DNA of 64,000 nucleotides from an uncultured Clostridia bacterium (GCA_947627135.1 CANQUV010000002.1:62001-126000); one strand, 5' to 3'; positions 34,946 to 44,338 are shown, counted from the stretch's first letter. Notes: generated by a model from the letters alone, not told the origin. Made by a program: numbers and translations.

Positions 34946-36649
34946 ATGAGTATTGATAACAAAAATAAAGAAATAAATGAAAATGTTCAAACTTCCGCTG
35001 AAACATCGGCTGAAGAAGTAAATGCCGTAACAGAAGCTGAACAAACTTCTGAAGAAACAAAGACTGAAACAGAAGATAAACAAACTTCTGAAGAAACAAA
35101 GACTGAAACAGAAGACAAACAAACTTCTGAAGAAGCAAAACCTGATACAAAAACCGTCAAAAAGAAAAAAGCACAAAAGAAAAAAGGCGGTTTAAAAAAG
35201 TTTTTTAAATCAAGGAAAGCTAAACACGGTACAATTGCGGTTGCAATAGTTGCTGTTGTAATTGCACTTACTATACTTTTAAATGTGATATGCAATCTGC
35301 TTGTTGAGCGTTTTCCTGCCCTTTCCTTTGATTTAACATCTAACCAGGTTTTTGCCCTTCAAGACGACACATCGGACTATGTATCCCACCTTGATAAGGA
35401 TGTTACAATTTATGTCCTTGCAGACGAAGACAGCTTTGTTGCAAACGGAAAATACTTTGTTCAGGCAGAAAAATTCCTTAACTCTATGGAAGATCTTTCA
35501 GAGCATATAAAGATTAAATATGTTGATGTATCAAAAAATCCAACATTCACAAGTAATTACAATAATATTGACTGGTCAATATCAACTCATGTATTTCTTG
35601 TTGAATGCGGTGAAGAATACAGGGTACTTGATATAAAAGACTGTTTTGAATACGATGAAGAATCTTACTACTATTACGGTACAATGGATATCACCTCATC
35701 AACTGTTGAGCAGGCTATTGTTACAGCTATGCTTAATGTAACAACAGATAACAAAATAGTTGTTGATATAATTTCAGGCAATTCAGAACAAGACAGCACT
35801 TCAATAAAGGAGTTGCTTGAAAACAATGCATATCAAACAAATGAAGTAAATCTTACAACTTCCGACCTTGATGAAGACGCAAAAGTTGCTTTCTTATTTG
35901 CCCCTTCAGTTGACCTTGACGCTCCGGCCATAGAAAAACTTGAAAAGTGGCTTAATAACAGCGGAGATTACGGAAAATCCTTAATTTACGTTGCAAATTA
36001 TGATGTTGAAAGTACTCCGAACCTCGATATTTTCCTTGAAAAATGGGGAATAAAAATGAGCGACGGAATAATTTTTGAAACAGACCCCAACTATCTTGTA
36101 TCAAACACATATTTAGTATCATTAACAAATTATAACGAAATATTTACAGAGGACCTTAAAAACAATTCAATTCCAGTAATATCATCTTATGCAAGAGGCG
36201 TTGAAGTTACAGACACAGAACTTGCGACCCCCGTTTTAACGACCTCTAATTCTGCGGGTATTTTACCTTATTCGGAAAAATCAAATACCGAATGGGATTA
36301 TAGAAGTGCTATTACAGGAGATCCTTTAAATGTTGCGGCTATGGGCACGCAGGCAAATACAGACAGCGTAGAATCAAATGTTGTAGTATTCGGTTCCTTT
36401 GAAATGTTCTCAAACTCTATTATGTCATATAACAGTTATAACAACTCGGCATTCCTTGTAAATGCCGTAAATACGCTTGCTGACCGTGACAATATAGGTA
36501 TTACAATAGAAAGCAAATCTATGGACACAGCTAATTTAGGTATTGACCTTGCCGGTCAGAACGCATTAATGATCCTGTTTGTAATCATTGTTCCTATTGC
36601 CGTTCTTGTTGCAGGTCTGGTAATATGGATTCGCAGGAGGAATAAATAA
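34946..36649 (+). CDS. GldG-like auxiliary ABC transporter protein
   Basis: At 567 residues it has an N-terminal acidic, repetitive cytoplasmic tail (1-65), a basic stretch (KKKKAQKKKGGLKKFFKSRKAKHG), a membrane helix (about 93-116), a large extracytoplasmic ABC_transp_aux domain with the VEQAIVTAMLNVT and VDIISGNSEQD segments, and a C-terminal helix (LMILFVIIVPIAVLVAGLVIW). It is predicted to work with the upstream ATPase and permease. The N-terminal tail contains three copies of a 13-residue QTSEETKTETEDK unit encoded by near-perfect 39-base DNA repeats. Its stop overlaps the ATG of the next gene. Confidence 0.88.
   Translation: MSIDNKNKEINENVQTSAETSAEEVNAVTEAEQTSEETKTETEDKQTSEETKTETEDKQTSEEAKPDTKTVKKKKAQKKKGGLKKFFKSRKAKHGTIAVAIVAVVIALTILLNVICNLLVERFPALSFDLTSNQVFALQDDTSDYVSHLDKDVTIYVLADEDSFVANGKYFVQAEKFLNSMEDLSEHIKIKYVDVSKNPTFTSNYNNIDWSISTHVFLVECGEEYRVLDIKDCFEYDEESYYYYGTMDITSSTVEQAIVTAMLNVTTDNKIVVDIISGNSEQDSTSIKELLENNAYQTNEVNLTTSDLDEDAKVAFLFAPSVDLDAPAIEKLEKWLNNSGDYGKSLIYVANYDVESTPNLDIFLEKWGIKMSDGIIFETDPNYLVSNTYLVSLTNYNEIFTEDLKNNSIPVISSYARGVEVTDTELATPVLTTSNSAGILPYSEKSNTEWDYRSAITGDPLNVAAMGTQANTDSVESNVVVFGSFEMFSNSIMSYNSYNNSAFLVNAVNTLADRDNIGITIESKSMDTANLGIDLAGQNALMILFVIIVPIAVLVAGLVIWIRRRNK
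35042..35139 (+). repeat. 39-base tandem repeat in the gldG-like gene
   Basis: There are two full units and a half unit of CAAACTTCTGAAGAAACAAA..., in frame, encoding an acidic QTSEETKTETEDK repeat. Copies are almost identical at DNA level, so the number may vary between strains. Confidence 0.85.
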
Positions 36650-38205
36650 TGAAGAAAAATAAAAAGCTCCTTATTATTGTTATTGCTTGTGCCGTAGTAC
36701 TTGTAGGCGTTTTGCTTGCACTATTGTTCTGGCCTAAAGGAACCGGTAATTTAAGCGATTCCCTTGATGACGGTACTCCTATTTCAACATCTGTTGATGA
36801 TAAGGGAGTTCATCAGGCACAGCTTAAATTAAACGAAAAAGGCGAGCTTGATAACAACAGTTACGGAACTTTGATTGATTATGTTCCGGCGCAGATATCA
36901 ACAATTAAGGTTGAAAATACATCCGGAAGCTATGAAATAAAATCAACTACGCCCACAACAACCGATGAAAAAGGCAATACTATAAGCGATACTACCGTTT
37001 ATACACTTGTAGGCTTTGAAGATTTTGATCTTCAGTCCGGTCAGGCAGATAGTATTGCAAATAATGTTGCGGCTCTTGATTTTACAAGCGTTGCAAGTAT
37101 TGACGGTGCAAACGAAAAGGACTTCGGTTTTGAAAACCCCAGAGCCACAGCTACCGTAACTTATACAGATGATACAAGTGCTGTCATAATTGTAGGCAAT
37201 CAGGCACCTATGGAAGCCGGTTCATATATAAAATTCGGCTCGGGTTCTACAATTTATCTTGTAGCAGACGATTCAATTTCGGCCTTGCTTTACAGTGTAA
37301 ACGATTTAATTTCATTAACAATTAACAATTCGGCAGAATCCAATGATGACGCAACTCCTACAAAGGTTACATTAAGCGGAACAAATTACCCGAAAGAAGT
37401 AGAATTTGTACAGAATACAGATAAATCAAATTCCGCACAATATGTAATTCAGAAACCGGAAACTCTTTTTGCCGACGATAACAAAACCAGTTTGGTTACA
37501 GGTGCGATCAGAGGTCTTTATGCAGACAGCGTTGCCTATGCAAACCCGTCAGATAAACAAATCAGCGACTGCGGCCTTAATGATCCCTATGCACATGTAG
37601 TTGGCGAATATCCGGATGAAACCTTTGATTTAATTGCTTCAAAACCGGATTCCGAAGGTAATGTTTTCATAATGAAAAACGGAGGAAATGTAGTTTATAA
37701 AATGGCAAGTGCAAATCTTCCATGGACTACATTAAAATATGAGGATTTAATTTCAACTTATGTTTTAAATCCGAGTTTTACCGCACTTACTTCCATGACT
37801 GTAAACGACGGCAGTACGGATTATAAGTTTGACCTTTCAACAGAAACTTCTACTTCAACAGATAACGAAGGTTCAGAAACAACGACCCAGACTACTACGG
37901 TTAAGTACGGAGCGCTTTTAATTACCCTTGAAAACTTTAATATTTTCTTCCAAAATGTTGCATACACAGAAAGAATAGATAAAACAGCATCCAACCCATC
38001 GGGTTCACCTGTTTTAACTGTCAAATATACTTACTCCACAAAGGACGATACCGATACAATAAGTTTTTATAAGTATGATTCAGGAAAATATATTGCAACA
38101 TTAAACGGCAGAACTGTCGGAACTGTATATGAAAACAGAATTAAAAATATAATTGAACAGGTTTCAAAAGTTGCAAAGGATGAAACAGTAGATACTTTAA
38201 GCTAA
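36649..38205 (+). CDS. DUF4340 domain protein of the Gld-like ABC operon
   Basis: The 518-residue protein has a single N-terminal membrane anchor (KLLIIVIACAVVLVGVLLALLFW) and two DUF4340-like units in an otherwise extracytoplasmic chain (for example SVASIDGANEKDFGFENPRATATVTY and AYANPSDKQISDCGLNDPYAHVVGEY). DUF4340 proteins accompany GldG-like proteins, and their role is not known. It starts at the stop codon of the gldG-like gene and is the last gene of the operon, ending in a strong terminator. Confidence 0.87.
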   Translation: MKKNKKLLIIVIACAVVLVGVLLALLFWPKGTGNLSDSLDDGTPISTSVDDKGVHQAQLKLNEKGELDNNSYGTLIDYVPAQISTIKVENTSGSYEIKSTTPTTTDEKGNTISDTTVYTLVGFEDFDLQSGQADSIANNVAALDFTSVASIDGANEKDFGFENPRATATVTYTDDTSAVIIVGNQAPMEAGSYIKFGSGSTIYLVADDSISALLYSVNDLISLTINNSAESNDDATPTKVTLSGTNYPKEVEFVQNTDKSNSAQYVIQKPETLFADDNKTSLVTGAIRGLYADSVAYANPSDKQISDCGLNDPYAHVVGEYPDETFDLIASKPDSEGNVFIMKNGGNVVYKMASANLPWTTLKYEDLISTYVLNPSFTALTSMTVNDGSTDYKFDLSTETSTSTDNEGSETTTQTTTVKYGALLITLENFNIFFQNVAYTERIDKTASNPSGSPVLTVKYTYSTKDDTDTISFYKYDSGKYIATLNGRTVGTVYENRIKNIIEQVSKVAKDETVDTLS

Positions 38206-38225
38206 ATTTGTTAAAATTAATAAAG

Positions 38226-38277
38226 CAGCACCTGCCGAAGAGTTTATCTTCTTTAGGCAGGTGCTGTTGTTTTTTTA
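38226..38277 (+). terminator. Terminator of the Gld-like ABC operon
   Basis: The perfect 11-base arms CAGCACCTGCC and GGCAGGTGCTG are followed by TTGTTTTTTT. Confidence 0.9.
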
Positions 38278-38376
38278 ATATTAATAATTTATACATTTTA
38301 AAAATATTATTATTTATACAAATATTTTTACTGTATCTTTTTTAAAAATCTCTGCAAAATTTTGCAATTATTAAAG

Positions 38377-38515
38377 GGTTTCACCGTTACCGACGGCGAC
38401 AAAGGCTTAAAAAACCAGATGCATTTTCTTTTGTGAGCAAGGTTTCGCCGTCACCGACGGCGACAAAGGGCTCCTCGCCCTTTGATCCCCCGCGAGCTTT
38501 TGAAAAAGCTCGACC
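38377..38515. repeat. Hairpin-rich direct-repeat element
   Basis: A roughly 30-base unit GGTTTC(A/G)CCGT(T/C)ACCGACGGCGACAAAGG occurs at 38377 and again at 38441. The second copy contains the palindrome CGCCGTC-acc-GACGGCG. Two more stems follow, AAAGGGC...GCCCTTT and CGAGCTTTT...AAAAGCTCG. The block is more G/C-rich than its surroundings and non-coding, and it resembles dispersed intergenic repeats of Clostridia. Confidence 0.7.
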
Positions 38516-38517
38516 AA

Positions 38518-38627
38518 AACTTTTGCTTATTTTATCTATAACCTTTGCTTATTTTATCTATAACCTTTGCTTTCTTTATCTATAACTTTTGCTTACCTTA
38601 ACTATAACTTTTGCTTGTTTTATACAA
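38518..38627. repeat. Five tandem copies of a 22-base repeat
   Basis: AAC(C/T)TTTGCTTATTTTATCTAT is repeated five times head to tail without spacers; units 2 to 3 differ by two bases and units 4 and 5 are more diverged. It lies just past the stop codon of the SPFH gene. Confidence 0.9.
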
Positions 38628-38632
38628 GTTTT

Positions 38633-39892
38633 TTAAGACAGTTTTGTTCCGCATTCAGGGCAGAATTTTGTTCCTTCTTTAACTTCTGCTCCGCAGTTTG
38701 TGCAGAATTTTTTGGTTGGTGCTTCAGGTTTTTTTTCACCGCATTGTGAACAGAATTTTCCTGTATTTACTGCACCGCAGATACAAGTCCATTCGTTTTC
38801 ACCTACTGATGTTGCAGGAGATTGTGGCTCCGAAACCGGCTGCTCCGGCTGGGAAGGAGCCTGTGGCTGTACGGGAGGCTGTGGAGGCTGTTTAGGCTGT
38901 AAATTATTTCCGTAACCGCCTAATATATTTCCTCCCATATTCATTCCCATTCCAACGCCCATAAAACCTGCCATAGAGCCGTTGCCGTTTGATCCTGCAT
39001 CCTTTAATCCCTCTGCAAGATTTGCGGCTACATAGCCCTTTTGAACTGCGTCATCGGAAAGCATAGCGCCTTTGTTACGCATATTGATAAGCTTTTGTGA
39101 TTCTTCATCATAAGAAAGGCTGGCAATACCAACTGACTGTATTTCCATACCTCTGTTGCCGTTCCAATCTTCATCGAGAGTTTCAGCCATATATTTGCCA
39201 AGTTCACGGCCTTTTGAAACTACAAATGAAATTCTGATACCGTCTGCGGACATCTGATTGATAGCGCTTGTAAAAGCTTCTAAATACTCATCTAAATATT
39301 GACGGTTTACATCGTTAATGTCAACAGATGTTCCGTCAGTTACTGCGCCTTTTGGAATTACCTCTGCATAAAATTTAAGAGGGTCTGTAATCTTAATTGA
39401 ATAGGTACCGTGTGCTCTTAAGAAAAGTTCGCTGTTATAAAAAGTATCAAAATAGTTTACCGGATTGACTGTTCCGAATTTAATGCCCTTGATCTCCTGC
39501 AAATTAATAAAGAATACTTTTTGTGATTGAGGAGTAATTCCACCGTATTTAATACGGTTGAAAGTCTCTTTCAATGAATCGCCGAATTGTCCGTTAAAAA
39601 GAGAAGGCATTGAGCTGTTATCCACCTTGTAATAACCCGGTTCTGCAGTATAATCAACAACCTTGCCTCCGTCAATAAGCATCATAAACTGATTATCCAT
39701 AACATGAATAACAGAACCGTTTGATACTATACTGTTTGAACCTTTTTTATTTTGTGATTTTCCGTTTTGAGTAATAAGTCTGCCCGGCGCAAAGCAGGTA
39801 GTATCGCTCATAGGCTCAGGCTCTATAACTTCAAGCCAACTTTCTGCAAGACCGCCTCCGATTGCATTTAACGCCGCTTTAATAATACCCAT
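38633..39892 (-). CDS. SPFH-domain protein with C-terminal double zinc ribbon
   Basis: This 419-residue protein of the SPFH (stomatin/flotillin-like) YdjI-type subfamily has its SPFH region at about 40-300 (FAPGRLITQNG, IKYGGITPQSQKVFFINL, GTYSIKITDPLKFY). A glycine/methionine-rich stretch and a proline/glutamine-rich linker follow. Two zinc ribbons close the chain, CICGAVNTGKFCSQCG and KFCTNCGAEVKEGTKFCPECG. There is no membrane helix, so membrane association would be peripheral. The neighbour upstream (start 12 bases before) is also a zinc-ribbon protein, so the pair may act together. Function is unknown; relatives were first described as virion core-like proteins. Confidence 0.82.
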   Translation of the reverse strand: MGIIKAALNAIGGGLAESWLEVIEPEPMSDTTCFAPGRLITQNGKSQNKKGSNSIVSNGSVIHVMDNQFMMLIDGGKVVDYTAEPGYYKVDNSSMPSLFNGQFGDSLKETFNRIKYGGITPQSQKVFFINLQEIKGIKFGTVNPVNYFDTFYNSELFLRAHGTYSIKITDPLKFYAEVIPKGAVTDGTSVDINDVNRQYLDEYLEAFTSAINQMSADGIRISFVVSKGRELGKYMAETLDEDWNGNRGMEIQSVGIASLSYDEESQKLINMRNKGAMLSDDAVQKGYVAANLAEGLKDAGSNGNGSMAGFMGVGMGMNMGGNILGGYGNNLQPKQPPQPPVQPQAPSQPEQPVSEPQSPATSVGENEWTCICGAVNTGKFCSQCGEKKPEAPTKKFCTNCGAEVKEGTKFCPECGTKLS

Positions 39893-39904
39893 AGTAATCT
39901 CTCC

Positions 39905-40687
39905 TTAAAAATGTTTTGTATTTTTTGTTTTTTCATCTATCCTGTTAAACTTCCAGGAGTAAATGTTTATTTCCTTTATGCCGGTTCCGCAGTATTCGCA
40001 GAACTTTGTACCTATGTTTGTAATTGGCGCACCGCAGTTGGGACAGTTTAAACCCACTGAACCTTCGCCATGGTTATGTTCTTTGATTTTGCTTATATCC
40101 TGAATATATACAAGGCAGATATCATAAACAGTTTGAGTTTTAAGATCTTTATTTCCGGATAAAAGCTCACCGTTTTCATTTGATAAATAACCTATGTACT
40201 CAACTGCCGACTGAAATGTTATCTCAACAGTTGCCCCTGTTTTTTTATACATGGAAATCTGCGTATCGTGAATTACTATTTGAGAAAAGTATGAAGCTGC
40301 ACCCTGCCTGTTCAAATCATCTATTATGTTATTAACCTGTAATGTTAAATCTTCAGAACAATCGGTATTTGCAAGCTCTGTTTTTTCACTGATTGCATTT
40401 AGATAATCCTTTAAAACGACCTCTGCCTTTTGAGAGTATTGCTCAAAATTAAATTCAGGAAAATCCCGTTTTATTTGAGGAAGATAAATTGTTGTCATAG
40501 ATGCAACCGAGCGTGGAGTTTCAGACATAATTTCTTTTTGTTTTTGAATACCTTCATTCAGAGTAGATGTACCGAAAACATCTCTTGAAAATTGTCTGAC
40601 CTTATATCTGATAAAAAGAACAAGCACTAAAACTGCCGCAAGCAAAATAATTGTTATTGAGACAAAAACAATCAAACCTGTATTCAT
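39905..40687 (-). CDS. Membrane-anchored protein with zinc ribbon (Tim44-like region)
   Basis: The 260-residue protein has an N-terminal membrane helix (IVFVSITIILLAAVLVLVLFI) and a soluble domain with PEFNFEQYSQKAEVVLKDYLNAI, a pattern seen in Tim44-like and related domains. A zinc ribbon near the end reads CPNCGAPITNIGTKFCEYCG. It lies 12 bases upstream of the SPFH/zinc-ribbon gene on the same strand, suggesting a two-gene operon. The exact family is uncertain and the role unknown. Confidence 0.7.
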   Translation of the reverse strand: MNTGLIVFVSITIILLAAVLVLVLFIRYKVRQFSRDVFGTSTLNEGIQKQKEIMSETPRSVASMTTIYLPQIKRDFPEFNFEQYSQKAEVVLKDYLNAISEKTELANTDCSEDLTLQVNNIIDDLNRQGAASYFSQIVIHDTQISMYKKTGATVEITFQSAVEYIGYLSNENGELLSGNKDLKTQTVYDICLVYIQDISKIKEHNHGEGSVGLNCPNCGAPITNIGTKFCEYCGTGIKEINIYSWKFNRIDEKTKNTKHF

Positions 40688-40747
40688 ATTTCTCTTATCC
40701 TGATTTGTTATTATTTATATTTTCTTTTTGTATATTTATTCAAAAAA

Positions 40748-42529
40748 TCATTTATTATTTTCTGTAACTGCAATTCCCAAAACTTCAAGGCTTTCAGCGT
40801 CAACAGTTGAAGGACAAGCCGACATTAGTTCGCTTGCATTTTGTACCTTCGGAAATGCAGTAACATCTCTTAAGCTGTCTGCATTACATAAAATCATGGC
40901 AACTCTGTCAAGACCTATACCCATTCCTCCGTGAGGAGGAGCTCCGTATTTATATGCTTCTACCAAAAAGCCGAATTTTGCATCGATCTCTTCGTCTGTC
41001 ATTTTTAATGCTCTGAACATCTTTTGCTGAAGTTCAGGGTCAGTGATTCTCATTGAACCGCTGGAAAGTTCTGTGCCGTTTAAGGTAAGATCATACGCTT
41101 TTGCAACAACCTTTGAAGGGTCGGTATCAAGATATTGCAGACACTCTTCTTTAGGCATTGTAAAAGGATGGTGCATAGCTACCCATTCTCCGGATTCGTC
41201 ATCATATTCAAAGAACGGAAAATCTACGATCCATAAAAATTTGAATGTATTGGGAATTAGATCAAGTTTCTTTGCAGCTTTAAGCCTTAAAGCTCCTAAT
41301 GTTGAAAGTACAACAGATTTTTTATCGGCAACAATAAATACAACATCGCCTTTTTCTGCACCAAGTGTATTTAAAATTTTTTCAAGCTCGCCCTCTGCCA
41401 TAAACTTTTTAAAAGAGCAGGCAGGTTCATCATCTACCCATCTTATATATGCAAGACCTTTTGCACCTATGCCTTTAACATATTCTGTAAGTTTGTCAAT
41501 TTCTTTTCTTGTATAAGTATTTGCACTGTTTTTTGCTACAATTGCTCGAACTGTTCCGCCTTCTTTAACTGCATTTGCAAATACCCCGAACCCGCTGTCC
41601 TTTACAAGCTCTGAAATATTCTGAATTTTCATATCAAAACGAATATCAGGCTTGTCTGAACCGTAGTTTTCCATGGCCTCATTATAGCTCATTCTCTCAA
41701 AAGGAGTTTCCAGCTCCTGATTCATAATTTCCTTGAAAAGTCTTTTAAAAAGACCTTCGTTAATTTCAAGAATATCATCTACATCAACAAATGAAAGCTC
41801 CATATCTATCTGTGTAAATTCAGGCTGACGGTCTGCTCTTAGATCTTCATCTCTGAAACACCTTGCAAGCTGAATGTATCTGTCAAAGCCTGACAGCATT
41901 AAAAGCTGTTTATACATCTGGGGCGACTGGGGAAGCGCATAGAACTTTCCCTTATGAATTCTTGAGGGAACCAGATAATCTCTTGCTCCCTCGGGAGTTG
42001 ACTTGATCATCATAGGTGTTTCTATTTCTACAAATCCGTTTTCATAAAAGTAGTCTCTTGAAACCTTTGCAATTTTACTTCTCATTATAATATTTTTCTG
42101 CAAGGGCGCTCTTCTTAAATCAAGATAACGGTGTTTGAGTCTTAATTCTTCATTTGTATCTGTATTATCAAGAATTTCAAATGGAGGTGTTTGCGCCTTT
42201 GAAAGAACTCTTAAATCCGTTACTTCAATTTCAATATCTCCTGTTGAAATTTCGTTGTTTTTTGAGCTTCTTTCTCTTACAATTCCTTTTGCAGCAAGTA
42301 CAAACTCACTTCTGCAGGCAAATGCCTTTTCAAAAGTTTCTTTATCTGTAATGTCTGTAAAAGCAAGCTGAACAATACCTGTACGGTCTCTTAAATCTAT
42401 AAATATCAGCTGGCCTAAATCACGCTGTCGCTGTACCCAGCCGCAGACTGTAACTTCCTTTCCGCAGTCTTCTATTCTTAAGTCGCCGCAATAGTTGGTT
42501 CTTTTTAATCCTGTCATAAATTCTGCCAT
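40748..42529 (-). CDS. aspS: Aspartyl-tRNA synthetase
   Basis: The 593-residue class II synthetase has the bacterial architecture. There is an N-terminal OB fold for the anticodon (VCGWVQRQRDLGQLIFIDLRD), class II motif 2 in FRDEDLRADRQPEFTQIDME, the bacterial GAD insertion (about 280-420), and motif 3 GMGIGLDRVAMIL. It charges tRNA-Asp. It sits 12 bases after hisS, the common hisS-aspS pairing. A GGAGGATATT site precedes the ATG. Some bacterial AspRS also charge tRNA-Asn, which cannot be decided here, although the adjacent-region asnB provides free asparagine. Confidence 0.96.
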   Translation of the reverse strand: MAEFMTGLKRTNYCGDLRIEDCGKEVTVCGWVQRQRDLGQLIFIDLRDRTGIVQLAFTDITDKETFEKAFACRSEFVLAAKGIVRERSSKNNEISTGDIEIEVTDLRVLSKAQTPPFEILDNTDTNEELRLKHRYLDLRRAPLQKNIIMRSKIAKVSRDYFYENGFVEIETPMMIKSTPEGARDYLVPSRIHKGKFYALPQSPQMYKQLLMLSGFDRYIQLARCFRDEDLRADRQPEFTQIDMELSFVDVDDILEINEGLFKRLFKEIMNQELETPFERMSYNEAMENYGSDKPDIRFDMKIQNISELVKDSGFGVFANAVKEGGTVRAIVAKNSANTYTRKEIDKLTEYVKGIGAKGLAYIRWVDDEPACSFKKFMAEGELEKILNTLGAEKGDVVFIVADKKSVVLSTLGALRLKAAKKLDLIPNTFKFLWIVDFPFFEYDDESGEWVAMHHPFTMPKEECLQYLDTDPSKVVAKAYDLTLNGTELSSGSMRITDPELQQKMFRALKMTDEEIDAKFGFLVEAYKYGAPPHGGMGIGLDRVAMILCNADSLRDVTAFPKVQNASELMSACPSTVDAESLEVLGIAVTENNK

Positions 42530-42541
42530 AATATCCTCCGG

Positions 42542-43843
42542 TTAAACGCCTGCTATAAGACGGTTTCTGTTTTGTGTATATACTTGAAAAAATTCCTGTG
42601 CAAAGCTTTCTGTCAAGCTGATTTCAACCTGTTCGCCTGTTTCCATATTTTTTATTTTCGCTTTGCTTTCTTCGATTTCATTATCCCCTAAAACCATACT
42701 GAACTTTGCACCGATTTTATCTGCATATTTCATTTGTGCTCTTAAACCTCTGCCTACAACATCGGTTTCTCCTTTAAGCCCACTCTCTCTGATTTGTTTA
42801 ATAAGCTCAAAAGCTTTTAATTTTGCTTTATCTCCCAGCCCTGCAATATACAAATCGCAGGTATCGGATTTTGGAATTTCAATACCCTGATTATCCATAA
42901 GCATCAATAATCTCTCAATTCCCATAGCAAAGCCTAACGATGGTACATGCTGACCGCCTAACTCTTCAATTAAACCGTCATATCTTCCTCCGCCGCAAAC
43001 CGTTCCCTGAGAGCCGATATAATCGGTTACAAATTCAAAAACGGTTTTTGTGTAATAGTCAAGACCTCTTACAATTGAGGGGTTTACTATATATTTAACG
43101 CCTGCACCGTCAAGATAAGTTTTTACCTTTTCAAAATGCTCGTTACAATCTTCACATAAATAATCTATGACCTTTGGTGCATTTTCTGCGATCTTTTTAT
43201 CCTCGGGACTTTTACAGTCCAGTATTCTCATAGGATTTTTCTCAAGTCTTGAAAGGCAGGTATCACAAAGTTTATCCTTGTATTTTTCAAAGTATTCTCT
43301 TAACGCCTTGTGGTATTCTGCCCTGCATTTTGGACATCCGATCGAATTGATTTCCAAATGAAGTTCTTTGATTTGAAGTCTGTCAAAAATTGATTGTGCC
43401 GCACAAATAAGTTCTGCGTCGGCAACCGGGTCTGCTGTACCGTATTCTTCCAAACCGAATTGGTGAAATTCTCTAAGTCTGCCTGCTTGAGGCTTTTCAT
43501 ATCTGTAACAGGAAACAAAGTATGACACTTTTACGGGAAGCCCGTCGTTTAAAACAGCGTGCTCCAGCACTGCCCTTGCGGCTCCTGCAGTACCCTCCGG
43601 ACGAAGTGTTACGGATTCTCCGCCTTTTGTATCAAAAGTGTACATTTCCTTTTGAACAACATCTGTTGTCTGACCTACACCTCTTGCAAAAAGCTCTGTG
43701 TGCTCAAAAACGGGCGTGCGGATTTCTTTAAAGCCGTAATTTTCAGCTTCGTTTCTCATTATTTTTTCTACAAACTGCCATTTGAAACTTTCTTTTGGAA
43801 GTACATCTTCCGTTCCTTTTATTTTTTTGGTAATAAGGCTCAT
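42542..43843 (-). CDS. hisS: Histidyl-tRNA synthetase
   Basis: The start is ATG at 43843 (MSLITKKIKGTEDVLP) with GGAGG nine bases upstream; the ORF-track start is 9 codons earlier, before that site. The 433-residue class II enzyme has motif 1 FKEIRTPVFEHTELF, motif 2 SCYRYEKPQAGRLREFHQFG, the histidine-specific RGLDYYTKTVFEF and CGGGRYDGL motifs, motif 3 GFAMGIERLL, and a C-terminal anticodon-binding domain. It forms an operon with aspS. No T-box leader was found upstream. Confidence 0.96.
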   Translation of the reverse strand: MSLITKKIKGTEDVLPKESFKWQFVEKIMRNEAENYGFKEIRTPVFEHTELFARGVGQTTDVVQKEMYTFDTKGGESVTLRPEGTAGAARAVLEHAVLNDGLPVKVSYFVSCYRYEKPQAGRLREFHQFGLEEYGTADPVADAELICAAQSIFDRLQIKELHLEINSIGCPKCRAEYHKALREYFEKYKDKLCDTCLSRLEKNPMRILDCKSPEDKKIAENAPKVIDYLCEDCNEHFEKVKTYLDGAGVKYIVNPSIVRGLDYYTKTVFEFVTDYIGSQGTVCGGGRYDGLIEELGGQHVPSLGFAMGIERLLMLMDNQGIEIPKSDTCDLYIAGLGDKAKLKAFELIKQIRESGLKGETDVVGRGLRAQMKYADKIGAKFSMVLGDNEIEESKAKIKNMETGEQVEISLTESFAQEFFQVYTQNRNRLIAGV

Positions 43844-43871
43844 CGGCCTGCCTCCTAATTTATAATACAAT

Positions 43872-43898
43872 TATTGGGCAGCAAACGCCGCCCAATAG
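43872..43898 (-). terminator. Hairpin between mgsA and hisS
   Basis: The arms ATTGGGC and GCCCAAT with a 10-base loop lie downstream of mgsA on the minus strand, followed by a weak T-rich stretch. It may be a leaky terminator or processing site. Confidence 0.5.
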
Positions 43899-43942
43899 TA
43901 ATTTTAGAAATTGATATTTTTAATTTATATATTACTTTAATA

Positions 43943-44338
43943 TTACTTTAAAATATTTCTCCAGTCAAGGTCGCCTCTTTCAAGACCGTGGATCAAAACT
44001 TCAGCAGTTGCAATATTTGTTGCAACGGGAATATTATGCATATCGCAAAGTCTTAAAAGATTCATATCGTTAGGTTCATTAGGTTTTGGGTTTAAAGGAT
44101 CTCTGAAAAAAAGCAGCATATCGACCTCATTACAGGCGATTCTTGCGGAAATCTGCTGACCGCCTCCTTGTGAACCTGCAAGAAATTTTTGTATTGTAAG
44201 ACCTGTTGCCTCTGAAATTATTTTACCTGTTGTACCCGTTGCACAAAGAGTATTCCTGCTTAAAATACCGCAATAAGCAATACAAAACTGTACCATTAAT
44301 TCTTTTTTCTCGTCATGTGCAATCAACGCAATATTCAT
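43943..44338 (-). CDS. mgsA: Methylglyoxal synthase
   Basis: It converts dihydroxyacetone phosphate to methylglyoxal and phosphate, a bypass of lower glycolysis. At 131 residues it matches the family: N-terminal [12 protein letters not shown], phosphate-binding ATGTTGKII, the catalytic-region [14 protein letters not shown] and [15 protein letters not shown] motifs, and [15 protein letters not shown]. In Clostridia mgsA often sits at the end of the mre-min cell-shape cluster, as here, behind a MinD-like gene. GGAGGTATT precedes the ATG. Confidence 0.95.
   Translation of the reverse strand: MNIALIAHDEKKELMVQFCIAYCGILSRNTLCATGTTGKIISEATGLTIQKFLAGSQGGGQQISARIACNEVDMLLFFRDPLNPKPNEPNDMNLLRLCDMHNIPVATNIATAEVLIHGLERGDLDWRNILK

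Noticed and set aside
35042-35295. Minus-strand ORFs with FRSLF repeats
   Set aside because: Antisense of the 39-base repeats in the gldG-like gene.
38518-38627. 22-base repeats as a CRISPR array
   Set aside because: Units are head to tail with no unique spacers and no cas genes nearby.
43844-43942. T-box before hisS-aspS
   Set aside because: The gap is about 100 bases and lacks the T-box core; only a short hairpin is present.
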